Origin: Deltaproteobacteria bacterium
GTDB lineage: Bacteria > Desulfobacterota > Syntrophobacteria > BM002
Direction of reading: 5' to 3'
Length of the DNA: 45,145 nt
NCBI GenBank assembly: GCA_020353155.1
Contig: CP070689.1
Coordinates: 1,661,086 to 1,706,230 of the forward strand
Position 1 is the stretch's first letter; each line of letters opens with the position of its first letter. Below, one piece after another: positions 18,834 to 28,900 of this stretch. The notes under the pieces are model-generated. The model searched no databases. It was not told the origin of the DNA and saw nothing but the letters and a program-made list of their open reading frames with translations. A program made the position numbers and the translations under genes.

Positions 18834-19784
18834 ATGAAAGAGTCTTTTTTAAAAACTCATCTATTGCCGCAGATGGCTTTCTTTACGATGGGAATGCCTC
18901 GCAATGGCTCAATATCAGTAGACATAACTTCACGTTGCAACTTAAGATGTAAGCATTGTTATTATTTTAATTTCAACAATGAAGAGGTAACAACGGAGCT
19001 CTCTGATATAGAATGGCAAGAAAAATTAATAAAATTAAAGAAAAGATCTCTTTTCTCTCACAGCTGTACATTTGTAGGCGGTGAGCCATTGATAAGAAAG
19101 GAGTTGGTTAGGAAGTTAACGAGATATTTTAGATATAATTTAGTGGTAACCAATGGATCAATAACGCTACCGTATTGGAAAGACGTTTTCTTTCATGTTT
19201 CTGTTGATGGTACAGAAGAAGTTCATGATGAAATTAGGAACCAGAAGGGACTTTACCAAAAGATAAAACAGAATATTTGCGAAAACGCCCGAGATATGCA
19301 TATTACAATTGTTACGTGTCTCACAAATGAAAACAAACACTGTATTGAGGAATTAGTTCGGGATTGGCTCGATAAAACTCCCACTCAAGGCTTTATTTTT
19401 GATTTCTATACTCCAAGTATTAATGATGACAAAGATAGATTTGTGATTCCTCATGCTGAGCGCGATAAGATAATTGATCAAATGGTGGAATTAAGAAAAA
19501 AATATGGAAATTTCATAACAATACCTGCCGATGTATATGATTTAATGAGATCAGGGAATTATAAGAAAGTGGTGAAAAACTGTATTTTTCGCAGGAGATG
19601 TGGTGCCTTTGATTCTATGGGGAACAAGAAACCTAAGTGTGTTCTTGGAGGGAGCGCCAATTGTGACCTTTGTGGTTGTATTGTTCCATATTACCTACAT
19701 TTTCGCTTAAATAAGAAATTCATAGTCAGCGAAGTAAAGAAAAGTTTAAAAACGCTTTTGCAGGGGAAGTACATTTATCTCTAA
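18834..19784 (+). CDS. Radical SAM protein with C-terminal Cys cluster, AT-rich
   Basis: The 316-aa protein has the radical SAM motif CNLRCKHC (near 37-44), a GGEP block (near 82-85) and an SVDGTEEVHD block (near 123), so it should bind a [4Fe-4S] cluster and cleave S-adenosylmethionine. The C-terminal part holds further cysteines (NCIFRRRC near 249, KCVLGG, then NCDLCGC near 280), suggesting an auxiliary SPASM-like cluster. The substrate is unknown. The gene is clearly richer in A and T, with many AAA and ATA/ATT codons, than its neighbours. It sits next to a MITE-like element, suggesting horizontal acquisition. No precursor peptide gene was recognised nearby. The ribosome binding site is weak. 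Confidence 0.82.
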   Translation: MKESFLKTHLLPQMAFFTMGMPRNGSISVDITSRCNLRCKHCYYFNFNNEEVTTELSDIEWQEKLIKLKKRSLFSHSCTFVGGEPLIRKELVRKLTRYFRYNLVVTNGSITLPYWKDVFFHVSVDGTEEVHDEIRNQKGLYQKIKQNICENARDMHITIVTCLTNENKHCIEELVRDWLDKTPTQGFIFDFYTPSINDDKDRFVIPHAERDKIIDQMVELRKKYGNFITIPADVYDLMRSGNYKKVVKNCIFRRRCGAFDSMGNKKPKCVLGGSANCDLCGCIVPYYLHFRLNKKFIVSEVKKSLKTLLQGKYIYL

Positions 19785-19921
19785 AGATAGTGAGAACTGG
19801 CGTCAAATCTTTATTCTTGACAATTCCACAAGTTGATTGCTCAATTCCGCAAATCTTCTTTTCAACTTTGGTTCTCCTTCCAATCTGATCCACATGAAAA
19901 AATGGGGCCGGACCTTCACTA

Positions 19922-20686
19922 TTACTCTGCACTTTCACCCTCACCCAAAGTCTTCAAGATGATCTCCGGCCCCTCGCCAAACTCAGATTCCCATTTGCGA
20001 ATGTGGCCCTGATCCGCGAAGCTGAAGTAGCGGTTTCGCCCAATAATCAAGTGGTCCAATACCTGGATGGACATTATCTTTCCTGCCAGAAAAAGATCAC
20101 GGGTAATAGTGAAATCTTGGCTGGAAGGCGTAGGATCGCCCGAGGGGTGGTTATGGGCGAAAACCAGCGCTGCCGCATGATGATCAAGGGCGCTTTTGAT
20201 CACTTCTCGGGGATAGACCGCGCTGGAGGTGAGACTACCCTCAAAAAGTGTCTCCACTTGGATGACCTCGTTGCGGCCATTGAGGAAAATTACTTTGAAG
20301 ACTTCCTTTTTCAAGTCTCGGAGAGAGTGGATAAGATATTCGTACACTTCCTTGGAGGAGGAGATGAACTCGCGGCCCTTGAGTCTTTCCCGTAAAAACT
20401 TGCGGGCCACTTCATGCACCAGTTTCAAACCAAGTGCATTCTTGGGCCCAATCCCTGGAACTTGTCGGAGTTGATCCTCCGGAGCTTCCAACACCCCAGC
20501 AAGACCTTGGAAGCGGCGGAGAGCTTCACGGGCTATCTGTTTGCAATCTCGCCTCGGAGTTCCCAGGGTAAGAAGAAGTTCTATAGTTTCTTCATCGGTT
20601 AGCTTCTCAAGGCCGTGATTCAGGAACTTCTGCCTGAGCCGCTCACGGTGGCCAGCTACACGCTTCTGCCAGTCTTCCTTTTCCAT
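19922..20686 (-). CDS. radC: RadC-family JAB/MPN domain protein
   Basis: The 254-aa protein has a helix-hairpin-helix N-terminus (QVPGIGPKNALGLKLV near 73-88) and a C-terminal MPN+ metal site: Glu in LFEGSLTSS, then HNHPSGDPTPSSQD (near 178-191). The predicted zinc-dependent JAB fold is intact. The historical name DNA repair protein RadC is not supported by firm biochemical evidence, and the role remains unclear. It is transcribed alone. No integrase or phage gene lies beside it. Confidence 0.92.
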   Translation of the reverse strand: MEKEDWQKRVAGHRERLRQKFLNHGLEKLTDEETIELLLTLGTPRRDCKQIAREALRRFQGLAGVLEAPEDQLRQVPGIGPKNALGLKLVHEVARKFLRERLKGREFISSSKEVYEYLIHSLRDLKKEVFKVIFLNGRNEVIQVETLFEGSLTSSAVYPREVIKSALDHHAAALVFAHNHPSGDPTPSSQDFTITRDLFLAGKIMSIQVLDHLIIGRNRYFSFADQGHIRKWESEFGEGPEIILKTLGEGESAE

Positions 20687-20699
20687 GTGAGTGCCCCCT

Positions 20700-20845
20700 T
20701 ATCATTTCACATTTCTCATTGGGCATTTGGAATCAAGGTTAGAATGACCGTTCAAATAAATGTCAAATGATAAATGAAAAATGTGCAATATGAATTATCA
20801 AATGTATGGTGCTCAGTCCCTAGTGCGTAGTGCCTAGTTTTAGCA
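20700..20845. repeat. Diverged relative of the dispersed inverted-repeat element
   Basis: ATCATTTCACATTTCTCATT near 20700 and AATGATAAATGAAAAATGTG near 20765 repeat the words of the 1-186 and 42390-42582 element, and TAGTGCGTAGTGCCTAG near 20821 resembles its end. The sequence is much more diverged than that pair. Confidence 0.55.
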
Positions 20846-20870
20846 CGCCGTGCGCCATTCGCTCTGAGAG

Positions 20871-21881
20871 TTACATCTCTATCCCTGCCACCGGGGTCTG
20901 ACAGTCAGGACAGCGACCTTTTTTGATACCATACTGACCTGTAGCGAAGCCAAAACGATCTATGAGTAATCGACCGCAGTGATGGCAAAGGGTTTTTTCC
21001 CCCTGATCTCCCGGTAAGTTCCCAGTGTATACATAGTGCAGGCCAACCTCTAGGCCAACCTCCCGAGCCCTCCTCAGAGTAGCCGCGGGGGTGCTAGGGA
21101 TATCCCTGAGCTTATAGGTTGGGTGAAATCTACTTACGTGCCAGGGAGTCTCTGGTCCCAAAGCAAGGATGAACTCGGCGATTTCTGACAGTTCCCTGTT
21201 ACTGTCGTTGAGTCCGGGGATTACCAGGGTTGTGACCTCTAGCCACACCCCCATGCTCTTTAGTTTTTGCAATGATTCCAATACGGGCGCAAGCTTGGCC
21301 CCGCACTGCTCTTTATAGAAATCATCGCTGAATGCTTTTAAGTCTACATTTGCCGCGTCCAGATAAGGATTGATGAGGTCGAGAGCTTCCGAGGTCATAT
21401 AACCGTTAGTTACAAAGATGTTTTTCATACCGGAAGAGTGTGCCAGCTTGGCCGTCTCATGGGCATACTCAAAAAAGATGGTTGGTTCAGTATAAGTATA
21501 AGAAATAGATCGGCACTGACTTTGGCGGGCGGATAGCACTACGTTTTCGGGGGGAAACTCCTCGCCCATGATTCGTTTAATCTCTCTGGGCATTTGAGAA
21601 ATGTCAGCGTTTTGGCAGAAAAGGCAACGAAAATTGCAGCCAACAGTGGCTATTGAGTATGTGCGACTTCCCGGCTGAAAGTGGAAAAGTGGTTTCTTTT
21701 CCACGGGATCAACGTGTCTGGAAATTGTCCGACCGTAAACCAGGCTTTGCAGCCGACCGTTTTGGTTTTCTCGGACGCCGCAAATTCCCCGCTTTAGATT
21801 TTTGATGACACAGCGGTGAGCGCAAAGATGGCACTGAACCTTTTGGTCCTCTTGGCTTTCATAGAGCATTGCCTCTCGCAT
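20871..21881 (-). CDS. amrS: AmmeMemoRadiSam system radical SAM enzyme AmrS
   Basis: The 336-aa protein begins with a Cys motif (CHLCAHRC near 17-24, then CGV near 34) and has the radical SAM motif CNFRCLFC near 82-89 with TYTEPTIFFEY near 128. The C-terminal CHHC and CPDC pairs (near 302 and 325) probably bind a metal. This layout is that of AmrS, the pyruvate formate-lyase-activase-like member of the AMMECR1-Memo-RadicalSAM set. The AmrA and AmrB partners are not in this window. The ATG is preceded by AAGGTGA. The target of the system is not established. Confidence 0.88.
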   Translation of the reverse strand: MREAMLYESQEDQKVQCHLCAHRCVIKNLKRGICGVRENQNGRLQSLVYGRTISRHVDPVEKKPLFHFQPGSRTYSIATVGCNFRCLFCQNADISQMPREIKRIMGEEFPPENVVLSARQSQCRSISYTYTEPTIFFEYAHETAKLAHSSGMKNIFVTNGYMTSEALDLINPYLDAANVDLKAFSDDFYKEQCGAKLAPVLESLQKLKSMGVWLEVTTLVIPGLNDSNRELSEIAEFILALGPETPWHVSRFHPTYKLRDIPSTPAATLRRAREVGLEVGLHYVYTGNLPGDQGEKTLCHHCGRLLIDRFGFATGQYGIKKGRCPDCQTPVAGIEM

Positions 21882-22019
21882 AGCAGAGTCACCTTAGGTG
21901 GAGGGGCAAGAAAATGAGCACAGAATGAATAGCGTCTTCCTCTATGTGCATGCAGATAAACAAGGCACTAATTCAAACAAGGCGGAACGTGCCGATAAAT
22001 CTGAAACAAAATAAAGTTG

Positions 22020-22165
22020 GATGTGAGATATGAGATATGAGATGTGGAACACAGAATTTTAAAAAAGAAGTCTAATCTCACATCGCCTATCACCCATCTC
22101 ACATCTGCTACTCTGGATTTTTTTAGCGCTTAGTGCATAATGGCTAGTGCCTGGTGGTTTCTAGA
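22020..22165. repeat. Degenerate repeats GAGATATGAGAT and CTCACATC
   Basis: TGTGAGATATGAGATATGAG near 22022 is answered by CTCACATCGCC and CATCTCACATCTGC at 22077-22108, an inverted arrangement. TAGTGCATAATGGCTAGTGCC near 22130 belongs to the GCCTAGT word family. Confidence 0.55.
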
Positions 22166-22171
22166 TAAACA

Positions 22172-22990
22172 CTAGGGGCGCAGAACTGCCTCAGGTGGCC
22201 GTTTGTCTTTCCACGCGGGTGGTGAAGAAGACACCCTGAGGGTACCTTGAGGCAGTTGACCATGTTTTTTGTGGAGCGGGCTAGTAAGGTCGTCTTGGCA
22301 GGTGATAAAATGGTAGCAAACGTCTACTTGCATGGCAATAAAGGCGCCCAAAGGATTTTGCTGAAAAAACGGATGGCTCTCCACAGTCCCTGCAACCTTA
22401 GAAAAGGTTAAGGGAAAGAAGATCACAGTACCCCACTGGATTGGAGTTGGTCCGAGGATCCTTTTAATCATCTCCTTGAGTTCCCAAACGCTGAAAAAAC
22501 GAGCTTGGCGATATATGCTATCCGCTACTAGCCCCTTAAGGCGGCGGTTTATGGCCATGAGTGCATACTTGTTTAATACCCCCAATACCACGCGCCGGCG
22601 AGTCACCCTGAAAGCCTCCGTCAGCGCTTTCTCGGGATCTTCCACAAACTCCAAGGTGTTGATCAAAGTGGACAGGTCGAATTCATTATCATCAAAGGGG
22701 AGATGCTCGGCCCAACCAAGGTGTAGATCCGCACCCTCCCGTAGTCGACTACGGGCTTGCTCCAGCATGTATGGACTTGCGTCCATGCCCGTCACTCGCA
22801 GCCCCAGGTCTTTGAACCACTCGAGGTGAATACCTGTGCCTGTGCCAATATCGAGAAGGCGCTCCCCGGGCCGGGGTTCCAGATGGCGTTTGATCAATTC
22901 GCGCTCTAGTTTTAGCGCCTGCGCACCACCTGGGCGCTGGTACCATTCATCATAGTGCTGAGCACACTTATGATCAAAACTGCACTTCAA
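22172..22990 (-). CDS. Class I SAM-dependent methyltransferase
   Basis: The 272-aa protein has a Rossmann-type methyltransferase core of the UbiE/Methyltransf_11 type: LLDIGTGTGIHLEWFKDLGL near 44-63 is motif I, VTGMDASPYMLEQAR follows, and LPFDDNEFDLSTLINTLEFV near 98-117 covers motifs II and III. The substrate cannot be told. A Pro- and Lys-rich C-terminal tail is not part of the core. The start is TTG with GAGGAA upstream. It is flanked by repeats and looks monocistronic. Confidence 0.8.
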   Translation of the reverse strand: MKCSFDHKCAQHYDEWYQRPGGAQALKLERELIKRHLEPRPGERLLDIGTGTGIHLEWFKDLGLRVTGMDASPYMLEQARSRLREGADLHLGWAEHLPFDDNEFDLSTLINTLEFVEDPEKALTEAFRVTRRRVVLGVLNKYALMAINRRLKGLVADSIYRQARFFSVWELKEMIKRILGPTPIQWGTVIFFPLTFSKVAGTVESHPFFQQNPLGAFIAMQVDVCYHFITCQDDLTSPLHKKHGQLPQGTLRVSSSPPAWKDKRPPEAVLRP

Positions 22991-23094
22991 ATTAATTCCT
23001 CACTATTCCCCTTGGTTTAGCCCTATTATAACTTTTTCGCAGTAAATTCACCACTCCACAGACTTAGTCCGCACAGCGCCAAGCGCAGAGCGCA

Positions 23095-23188
23095 TAGCAT
23101 TAAAATTTCGAAATTCGAATTTCGAAATTAAAAATCCGCAATCCGCAATCCCAAATTACTCTATGCTCCATGCTCCATGCCCTATGCC
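23095..23188. repeat. Degenerate repeats downstream of ilvD
   Basis: Three word families are stacked: TTTCGAAATTCGAATTTCG near 23106, AATCCGCAATCCGC near 23132, and CTATGCTCCATGCTCCATGC near 23161. The same families recur at 33005-33085, 44155-44215 and 45045-45110. Confidence 0.65.
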
Positions 23189-23189
23189 A

Positions 23190-24857
23190 TCAAATGTCCT
23201 CCCGCAGCACCGCCCCTTTAGCGCCTGAACTCACTAGCTTGCTGTACCTGTAGACATAGCCTTCCTTGATCTTGGGCTCCCGGGGTCGCCAACGTTCGCG
23301 CCGCCTTTCTAGTTCCTCCTCTGACACTTTCAAATTTACCTGTTTAGCGCTAATGTTGATTTCGATCCGGTCTCCCTCCTCAACCAGGGCTATGGGACCA
23401 CCGTCAGCTGCCTCAGGAGAAATGTGACCTATAGCAGCACCCTGGGTGCCACCACTGAAACGGCCGTCGGTGATCAAAGCAACCTCCTTGTCTAAACCCA
23501 TTCCCACGATAGCGGAGGTGGGAGTCAGCATCTCTCGCATGCCAGGTCCACCTTTTGGGCCTTCATAACGAATCACCACCACATCTCCACTACGAATTTG
23601 CCGGCCCATAATAGCATCCACCGCGTCCTCTTCCGCATCGAATACCCGGGCGGTTCCTTCGTTCACCATCATCTCAGGCGCCACAGCGGACTGCTTGACT
23701 ACTGCACCCTCTGGCGCTAGGTTGCCGAACAAAATTGCGATACCCCCTTCAGCGTGATAAGCCTCCTTTATTTCGCGAATTACTTTAGAATCCTTCACTT
23801 TGACGGACTGGAGATTTTCTCCCACGGTCTTGCCGGTAACACTCAAAGGGTTTTGATTAATCAAATCGGCCTCCGCCAGTCTGGCCATTACTCCATGAAC
23901 CCCTCCAGCTGCATCTAAATCCTCTAGCCGGTGAGGTCCAGCCGGGCTCAGGCTGCAGAGGTGAGGAATTCTCTTGCTGACCTGATTGAAAACATCCAGG
24001 TCGAGATCGATCTTTGCTTCATGGGCGATGGCTGGCACATGAAGCACTGTGTTAGTAGAACAACCCAAAGCCATATCTATGGCAATGGCGTTCTCGAAGG
24101 CTTCTTTTGTGGCTATTTGTCTAGGCGTTATGTTACGGGAAATCAATTCCATAATCTGCATACCCGCCTTTTTGGCCAGTCGGTAACGAGCCGCAGCCAC
24201 AGCTGGAACGGTACCATTGCCTGGAAGCCCTAGGCCCAGGGCTTCTGTAAGGCAATTCATTGAATTCGCGGTAAACATTCCGGCACAGGAGCCACATCCG
24301 GGGCAAGCGCAATCCTCTATCTCAGTCAATTTTTCTTCAGTCATCTTTTCAGATTTTACTGCCCCTACTCCCTCGAAAACAGTTATCAGGTCAATCACCT
24401 TGTTATCGAGCCTGCCAGCGAGCATGGGACCACCGCTGATAACCACCGCAGGAATATTGAGCCGGAGGAGAGCCATCAGCATCCCCGGCACCACTTTGTC
24501 ACAATTGGGGATTGCCACAATCCCGTCGAAGGGATGGGCCTTAGCCATTATCTCCACTGAATCGGCTATGAGTTCACGGCTACACAGGGAATATTTCATG
24601 CCCTCATGATTCATGGCAATGCCATCACAAACGCCTATAGTATTGAACTCTATTGGCGTTCCGCCTGCCATCCGAATACCCGCCTTAACTGCCTCGGCGA
24701 TTCGATCCAGATGGATATGGCCTGGAATAATTTCGTTGGCCGAATTTGCGATTCCCACCATGGGCCGGGCTATCTCTTCATCGGTGAGGCCCATTGCCTT
24801 GAACAAAGAACGGTGGGGGGCTTTCTCCACTCCTTTTTTCATAACATCGCTACGCAC
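23190..24857 (-). CDS. ilvD: Dihydroxy-acid dehydratase
   Basis: IlvD (555 aa) dehydrates 2,3-dihydroxy-isovalerate and its methyl homologue in valine, leucine and isoleucine synthesis and carries an Fe-S cluster. Cluster cysteines fit [11 protein letters not shown] near 117-127 and [19 protein letters not shown] near 185-203. The C-terminal half contains [21 protein letters not shown] near 460. The start is GTG at 24857 with GGAGG at suitable spacing. It diverges from the merR-like gene, leaving a 215-bp shared control region. No other ilv genes are in the window. Confidence 0.96.
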   Translation of the reverse strand: MRSDVMKKGVEKAPHRSLFKAMGLTDEEIARPMVGIANSANEIIPGHIHLDRIAEAVKAGIRMAGGTPIEFNTIGVCDGIAMNHEGMKYSLCSRELIADSVEIMAKAHPFDGIVAIPNCDKVVPGMLMALLRLNIPAVVISGGPMLAGRLDNKVIDLITVFEGVGAVKSEKMTEEKLTEIEDCACPGCGSCAGMFTANSMNCLTEALGLGLPGNGTVPAVAAARYRLAKKAGMQIMELISRNITPRQIATKEAFENAIAIDMALGCSTNTVLHVPAIAHEAKIDLDLDVFNQVSKRIPHLCSLSPAGPHRLEDLDAAGGVHGVMARLAEADLINQNPLSVTGKTVGENLQSVKVKDSKVIREIKEAYHAEGGIAILFGNLAPEGAVVKQSAVAPEMMVNEGTARVFDAEEDAVDAIMGRQIRSGDVVVIRYEGPKGGPGMREMLTPTSAIVGMGLDKEVALITDGRFSGGTQGAAIGHISPEAADGGPIALVEEGDRIEINISAKQVNLKVSEEELERRRERWRPREPKIKEGYVYRYSKLVSSGAKGAVLREDI

Positions 24858-24993
24858 GACGTTCCTCCGAAGATATGCTGAAGTTGTAATCTTGGACAGT
24901 CAGTTTCGATGGTAGGTAAAGTCTTGACAGTCATCTCAGATAACTAGGAACTTTAGAATAAAACCCTTTGATTATCAAGGACAAAAATAACAC

Positions 24994-25046
24994 TTGACAG
25001 TGTTTGGTTATAGCTATAGGTTAACTTCAAAAGTTAGCTGACCTCT
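24994..25046 (+). promoter_or_regulatory. Probable promoter/operator of the MerR-family gene
   Basis: TTGACA at 24994-24999 is followed by TATAGG at 25015-25020 with a 15-bp spacer. A dyad containing AACTT-CAA-AAGTT follows, with outer AGGT and ACCT arms. The -10 assignment is uncertain. MerR regulators commonly bind dyads at their own promoters. Confidence 0.4.
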
Positions 25047-25072
25047 TCATTCATGCCACCAGGAAGGGCGAA

Positions 25073-25486
25073 ATGGATGATTACAAGGCCGTTTATCCAA
25101 TCGGCATTGTTGCTGAACTTTTGCACATTCACCCCCGCACCCTGAGAATCTATGAGCGTGAGGGTTTAATCAAGCCTGCCCGCCGCAGCGGTAAGAGGTT
25201 CTTTTCTAACAACGACTTAAAATGGCTCAGATGTCTACGAAAGCTAATTCACGAAGACGGCCTTAATATTGCCGGGATAAAGAAGCTGTTGACCCTTGCC
25301 ACCTGCTGGGAAATTCGCCAATGTGCTGAAGAAGAGCGCAAGAGCTGCCCGGCAGTGCTTGATTTTCCCGTTCCTTGTTGGGAGTTGAAGCCTAGAGCCT
25401 GCATCAATAAAGAGCTCGAGTGTAACACCTGCGAGGTTTATCTCACCAAAAAAGAGCAACTGATGCTGGACAATTCTTGTGATTAG
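25073..25486 (+). CDS. MerR-family regulator with Cys-rich two-CW-like tail
   Basis: The 137-aa protein starts with a MerR/HspR-type winged helix: IGIVAELLHIHPRTLRIYEREGLIKP near 11-36 and LNIAGIKKLL near 64. The remainder is a cysteine cluster: CWEIRQC (about 78-84), SCPAV, PCWELKPRAC (about 101-110), then CNTCEVYL. The spacing resembles the two-CW cysteine domain found in many anaerobes. I infer a metal- or redox-responsive regulator. It faces ilvD and lies upstream of the activase pair, both of which involve Fe-S proteins. AGGAAGGG precedes the ATG. Confidence 0.8.
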   Translation: MDDYKAVYPIGIVAELLHIHPRTLRIYEREGLIKPARRSGKRFFSNNDLKWLRCLRKLIHEDGLNIAGIKKLLTLATCWEIRQCAEEERKSCPAVLDFPVPCWELKPRACINKELECNTCEVYLTKKEQLMLDNSCD

Positions 25487-25935
25487 AACCCCTCATAGCC
25501 AGTACCCCGGTAATCTGTGGCTGAATGTTAGTTACTCCTGTTAGCATGGCTTCGCATAATAATCCCTCCTATTCTTTTAATATCCATACATATTGATGTG
25601 ACGCCCCAATGTTAAAGTATATAAACAGGGAGATATTCTGAAAAAAAGGCTTTAGAGTGCGGCCATATCCAGGGTCCTCCCTAGGCGGATTCATTAAACA
25701 TCCGAGATAGGACCAAACTTATAATCTTTCCTTGACTTGACGCAGACTCCCTGACTTTTTATAATTCGACCAGTCACGGTAACCCACTGAACAAATTCCC
25801 GCATGTAAAGGGTACTTTAAATTTGCACTTGCCAATGGGCCCGTGATACTGTCTTTCATTACAAAGTCATCGAAACCTCTTTTCTAAAAAGGGGCACCCT
25901 GCACCAAAAAGTCTTAACTTCCATCTGAGGCTATT
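25487..25935. other. Intergenic region upstream of the activase gene
   Basis: No gene is recognised in these 449 bases. A TATA-rich stretch and GGATTCATTAAACATCCG (near 25686-25703; GGAT/ATCC arms) are visible. A good promoter lies at 25737-25765, leaving a leader of about 165 nt before the activase start. Confidence 0.45.
25737..25765 (+). promoter_or_regulatory. Promoter of the activase operon
   Basis: TTGACG at 25737-25742 and TATAAT at 25760-25765 have a 17-bp spacer. Confidence 0.7.
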
Positions 25936-28900
25936 ATGTACACTGTTGGCATCGACATTGGTTCTGTAAGTATCAACTGTGTAGCACTAGATAAAGACGG
26001 TGATCTTGTTTACGAAGCACCTTACCAACGCCATTTCGGCAGGTTTGTGCCGCAAACTTTGCAGACTTTTGAGTCAATATACCAACGCTTTGGCAAGGAT
26101 CAGATAGGATCAGTCGCCTTCACCGGCAACCACGGCAAAATCATCGCTTCCCGTCTCAAGGCTCTTTATGAGTATGAATCCATCACCCAGGTCCTCGGTG
26201 TGCTCTATCTGGTTCCCGACGCCTCTGCCATCCTCACCATGGGAGGTCAAGACGCCGCCCTTTACCTACTCACCCATCGTGACGGCCAGTGGTATCTCAA
26301 ATCTTTCGCCATGAATGGACCTTGCGCTGCCGGGACCGGCTCTTTCATTGACCAACAGGCAGAAAGGCTGTCGTCATTTCTTTACGACGAAAATGTGACA
26401 TTTTCTCAAGAGCACATCTCGGAGATCCTTGCCGATTTTATAGCTCGAGGTCAGGACAGCACTGGTGCTGCTCCAGTGGCCTGCCGCTGCACTGTTTTTA
26501 CCAAATCGGATATGATCCATTTGCAAAACAAAGGCGAGCCTCTGGCAAACATTATTGCAGGTCTGCATCAAGGCAATGCTGCCAACTACATTAGCACTAT
26601 TGTTGCCAGCCAAGAGGTGAAAGCCCCAGTTGTTTTTATAGGCGGTGTAGCTGGCAACCTGCTGCAAGTAGAGGCCTTTCGGCGCTACTTCCCGGAACTC
26701 ATTGTTCCCCCATATCACACTTCTCTTGGAGCACTGGGCGCAGCCCTTTTTGCCCGCCGGCAAAATAAGCAGAGCAAGCCAGATCTCACTGCCTTGGAGA
26801 CAATGGCGGATGAAGCAGCCAGTGACTTCCCCATAGCTCCACCCCTGCGGTTGCACAAGACCAAGTTCACCGATAATGTTGTTATCCCTAAAAGAAAGCA
26901 GATCCCTAGTGCGAAGCTCCAGGTGTATTTGGGAGTAGACATTGGCTCCACCACCACTAAAACAGTTCTCATGGATGTCAATCAGAACATTATCCATAAA
27001 CAGTACGTCCGCACCCAGGGCAAACCCATCGAAGTGACCCAGAGACTACTAGCTGGCATTAGCGAAGAATTTGGTGACAATCTGGAGTTTCTTGCCACCG
27101 CCACTACAGGCTCGGGCCGTCACGTGGTAGGTGATTTCATTAACGCAGATCTAATTATTGATGAAATTACCGCCCATGCTCGGGCGGCGGTCCATTGGGA
27201 TCCGGAGGTAGACACGGTTTTCGAGATAGGCGGGCAGGATTCAAAATACATCTGGATTGAGCAGGGCAATCCCATGGATTTTGACATGAATAAGGTCTGT
27301 GCCGCTGGAACTGGGAGTTTTCTTCACGAACTAGCCAACAAACTCCGAATAAACATTGTCAAAGAATTCCAGGAAATTGCCCTCTCCTCTAAAAGCCCTA
27401 TCAACTTGGCTGAGCGCTGCACCGTGTTTATGGAATCCGACCTGGTCTCATACGCGCAGAAGGGTGCCCGGTTGGAAGACCTCATCGCCGGGCTCTGTTA
27501 CGCTATTGTTTACAATTACCTCAACCGGGTAGTGGAAAAACGAAGGATCGGCAAAAGAGTAATGTTTCTTGGCGGGCCTTCCCTGAACAAAGGCATTGTA
27601 GCAGCCTTTGAAAATGTTCTGCGGCAAGAAATTATCATGCCGGAGCATCGAGAGGTCCTCGGCGCTCACGGCGCTGCCCTGAGCATCATGGAGAAGCGAC
27701 TGAATTCAGAAGTGGTCAAGTCAAACTTCCTGGGCCTCGAACCTCTGATTGAAGCTGACATTTCCCATAAGGAGAAGATTTGTCGCGCTGACAAAAACTG
27801 CCACAACGAGTGCAAGCTCAAGATATATGACTTTGCCGGTCGCAAGAGTGTTTGGGGAGGAGACTGCGGCCGCTATGAAATGAGGGGAGATAGGAAAAAG
27901 ACCGAGGAAGACTGGTTCAAGAAGCGCGAACTTCTTTTTCTCCACTACCTAAAAGACCAGGTTGTGGATTGGCAAGAACTCTGCTCCGGCGGGATGGCGG
28001 CCAACCAACCATTTCAGTCCTTCAACGGCAAACCAACCATAGCTATACCGCGAGCCCTCCACATGCTTCAACATGGTATACTCTGGTCCCATTTCTGGAC
28101 AAAGTTGGGCTTCGCCGTTGTTTTTTCTCCTAAAACGAACCACGAAATTTCTGTAGCGGGCATTGAGTCCATGACCTCAGAGACATGCTATCCCATAAAG
28201 GTTTTCCAAGGTCACGCCAAAATCCTTATGGAAAAGACCCGCTATATCTTCCTTCCTACCATTATAAACATGCCTACACCTCGAACCGAGGAAACCGGTT
28301 TTTTCTGCCCGCTAGTACAGGGCAGCCAGTTCATGGCCAGAGCGGCCCTGAATATCCCTGGCCCTGCCCTGATTTCACCTACGGTGTATTTGAAGGAATC
28401 GGTTGAAAAAATCGTCTTGGATCTTCATCGGAGCCTTGGGGATCGTTTAGATCTCAGCCGGCGCCAAATTGATCGGGCCTATCGTGAAGCCCTGGAAGTT
28501 CATTTGGCCTTCCAAAAAGATCTTATTAACCAAGGTCAGACCTTTCTAGAATCTCTGCAGCCCAACCACCTCTGGGTTGCAGTTAGCGGTCGTCCCTATA
28601 ACCTCTACGACGAGAGGTTGAACCTGAAACTTGGACACAACCTGGCCAAACTGGGAATCAAGGCCATCCCTCAGGACTTTTTGGACACCGAGAGCGTGAA
28701 CTTGAGCGATTTTCCTAATATGTACTGGGGCTCGGGCGCCCAGATTGTTCGCACAGCTAAGTTTGTTAAGGCCAATTCAGGCGCCTACGGTCTCCACCTT
28801 ACCAATTTCAGTTGTGGTGCCGACTCTTTTATCGAGCACTTTTATCGCCACGTCATGGGACAAAAACCTTATCTTATTCTAGAACTTGACGAACACAGCG

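Noticed and set aside
19922-20686. radC as a marker of an integrated mobile island
   Set aside because: No integrase, phage or plasmid gene or attachment repeat flanks it; the only transfer-like signs are base composition of the neighbouring radical SAM gene and the MITE-like element.
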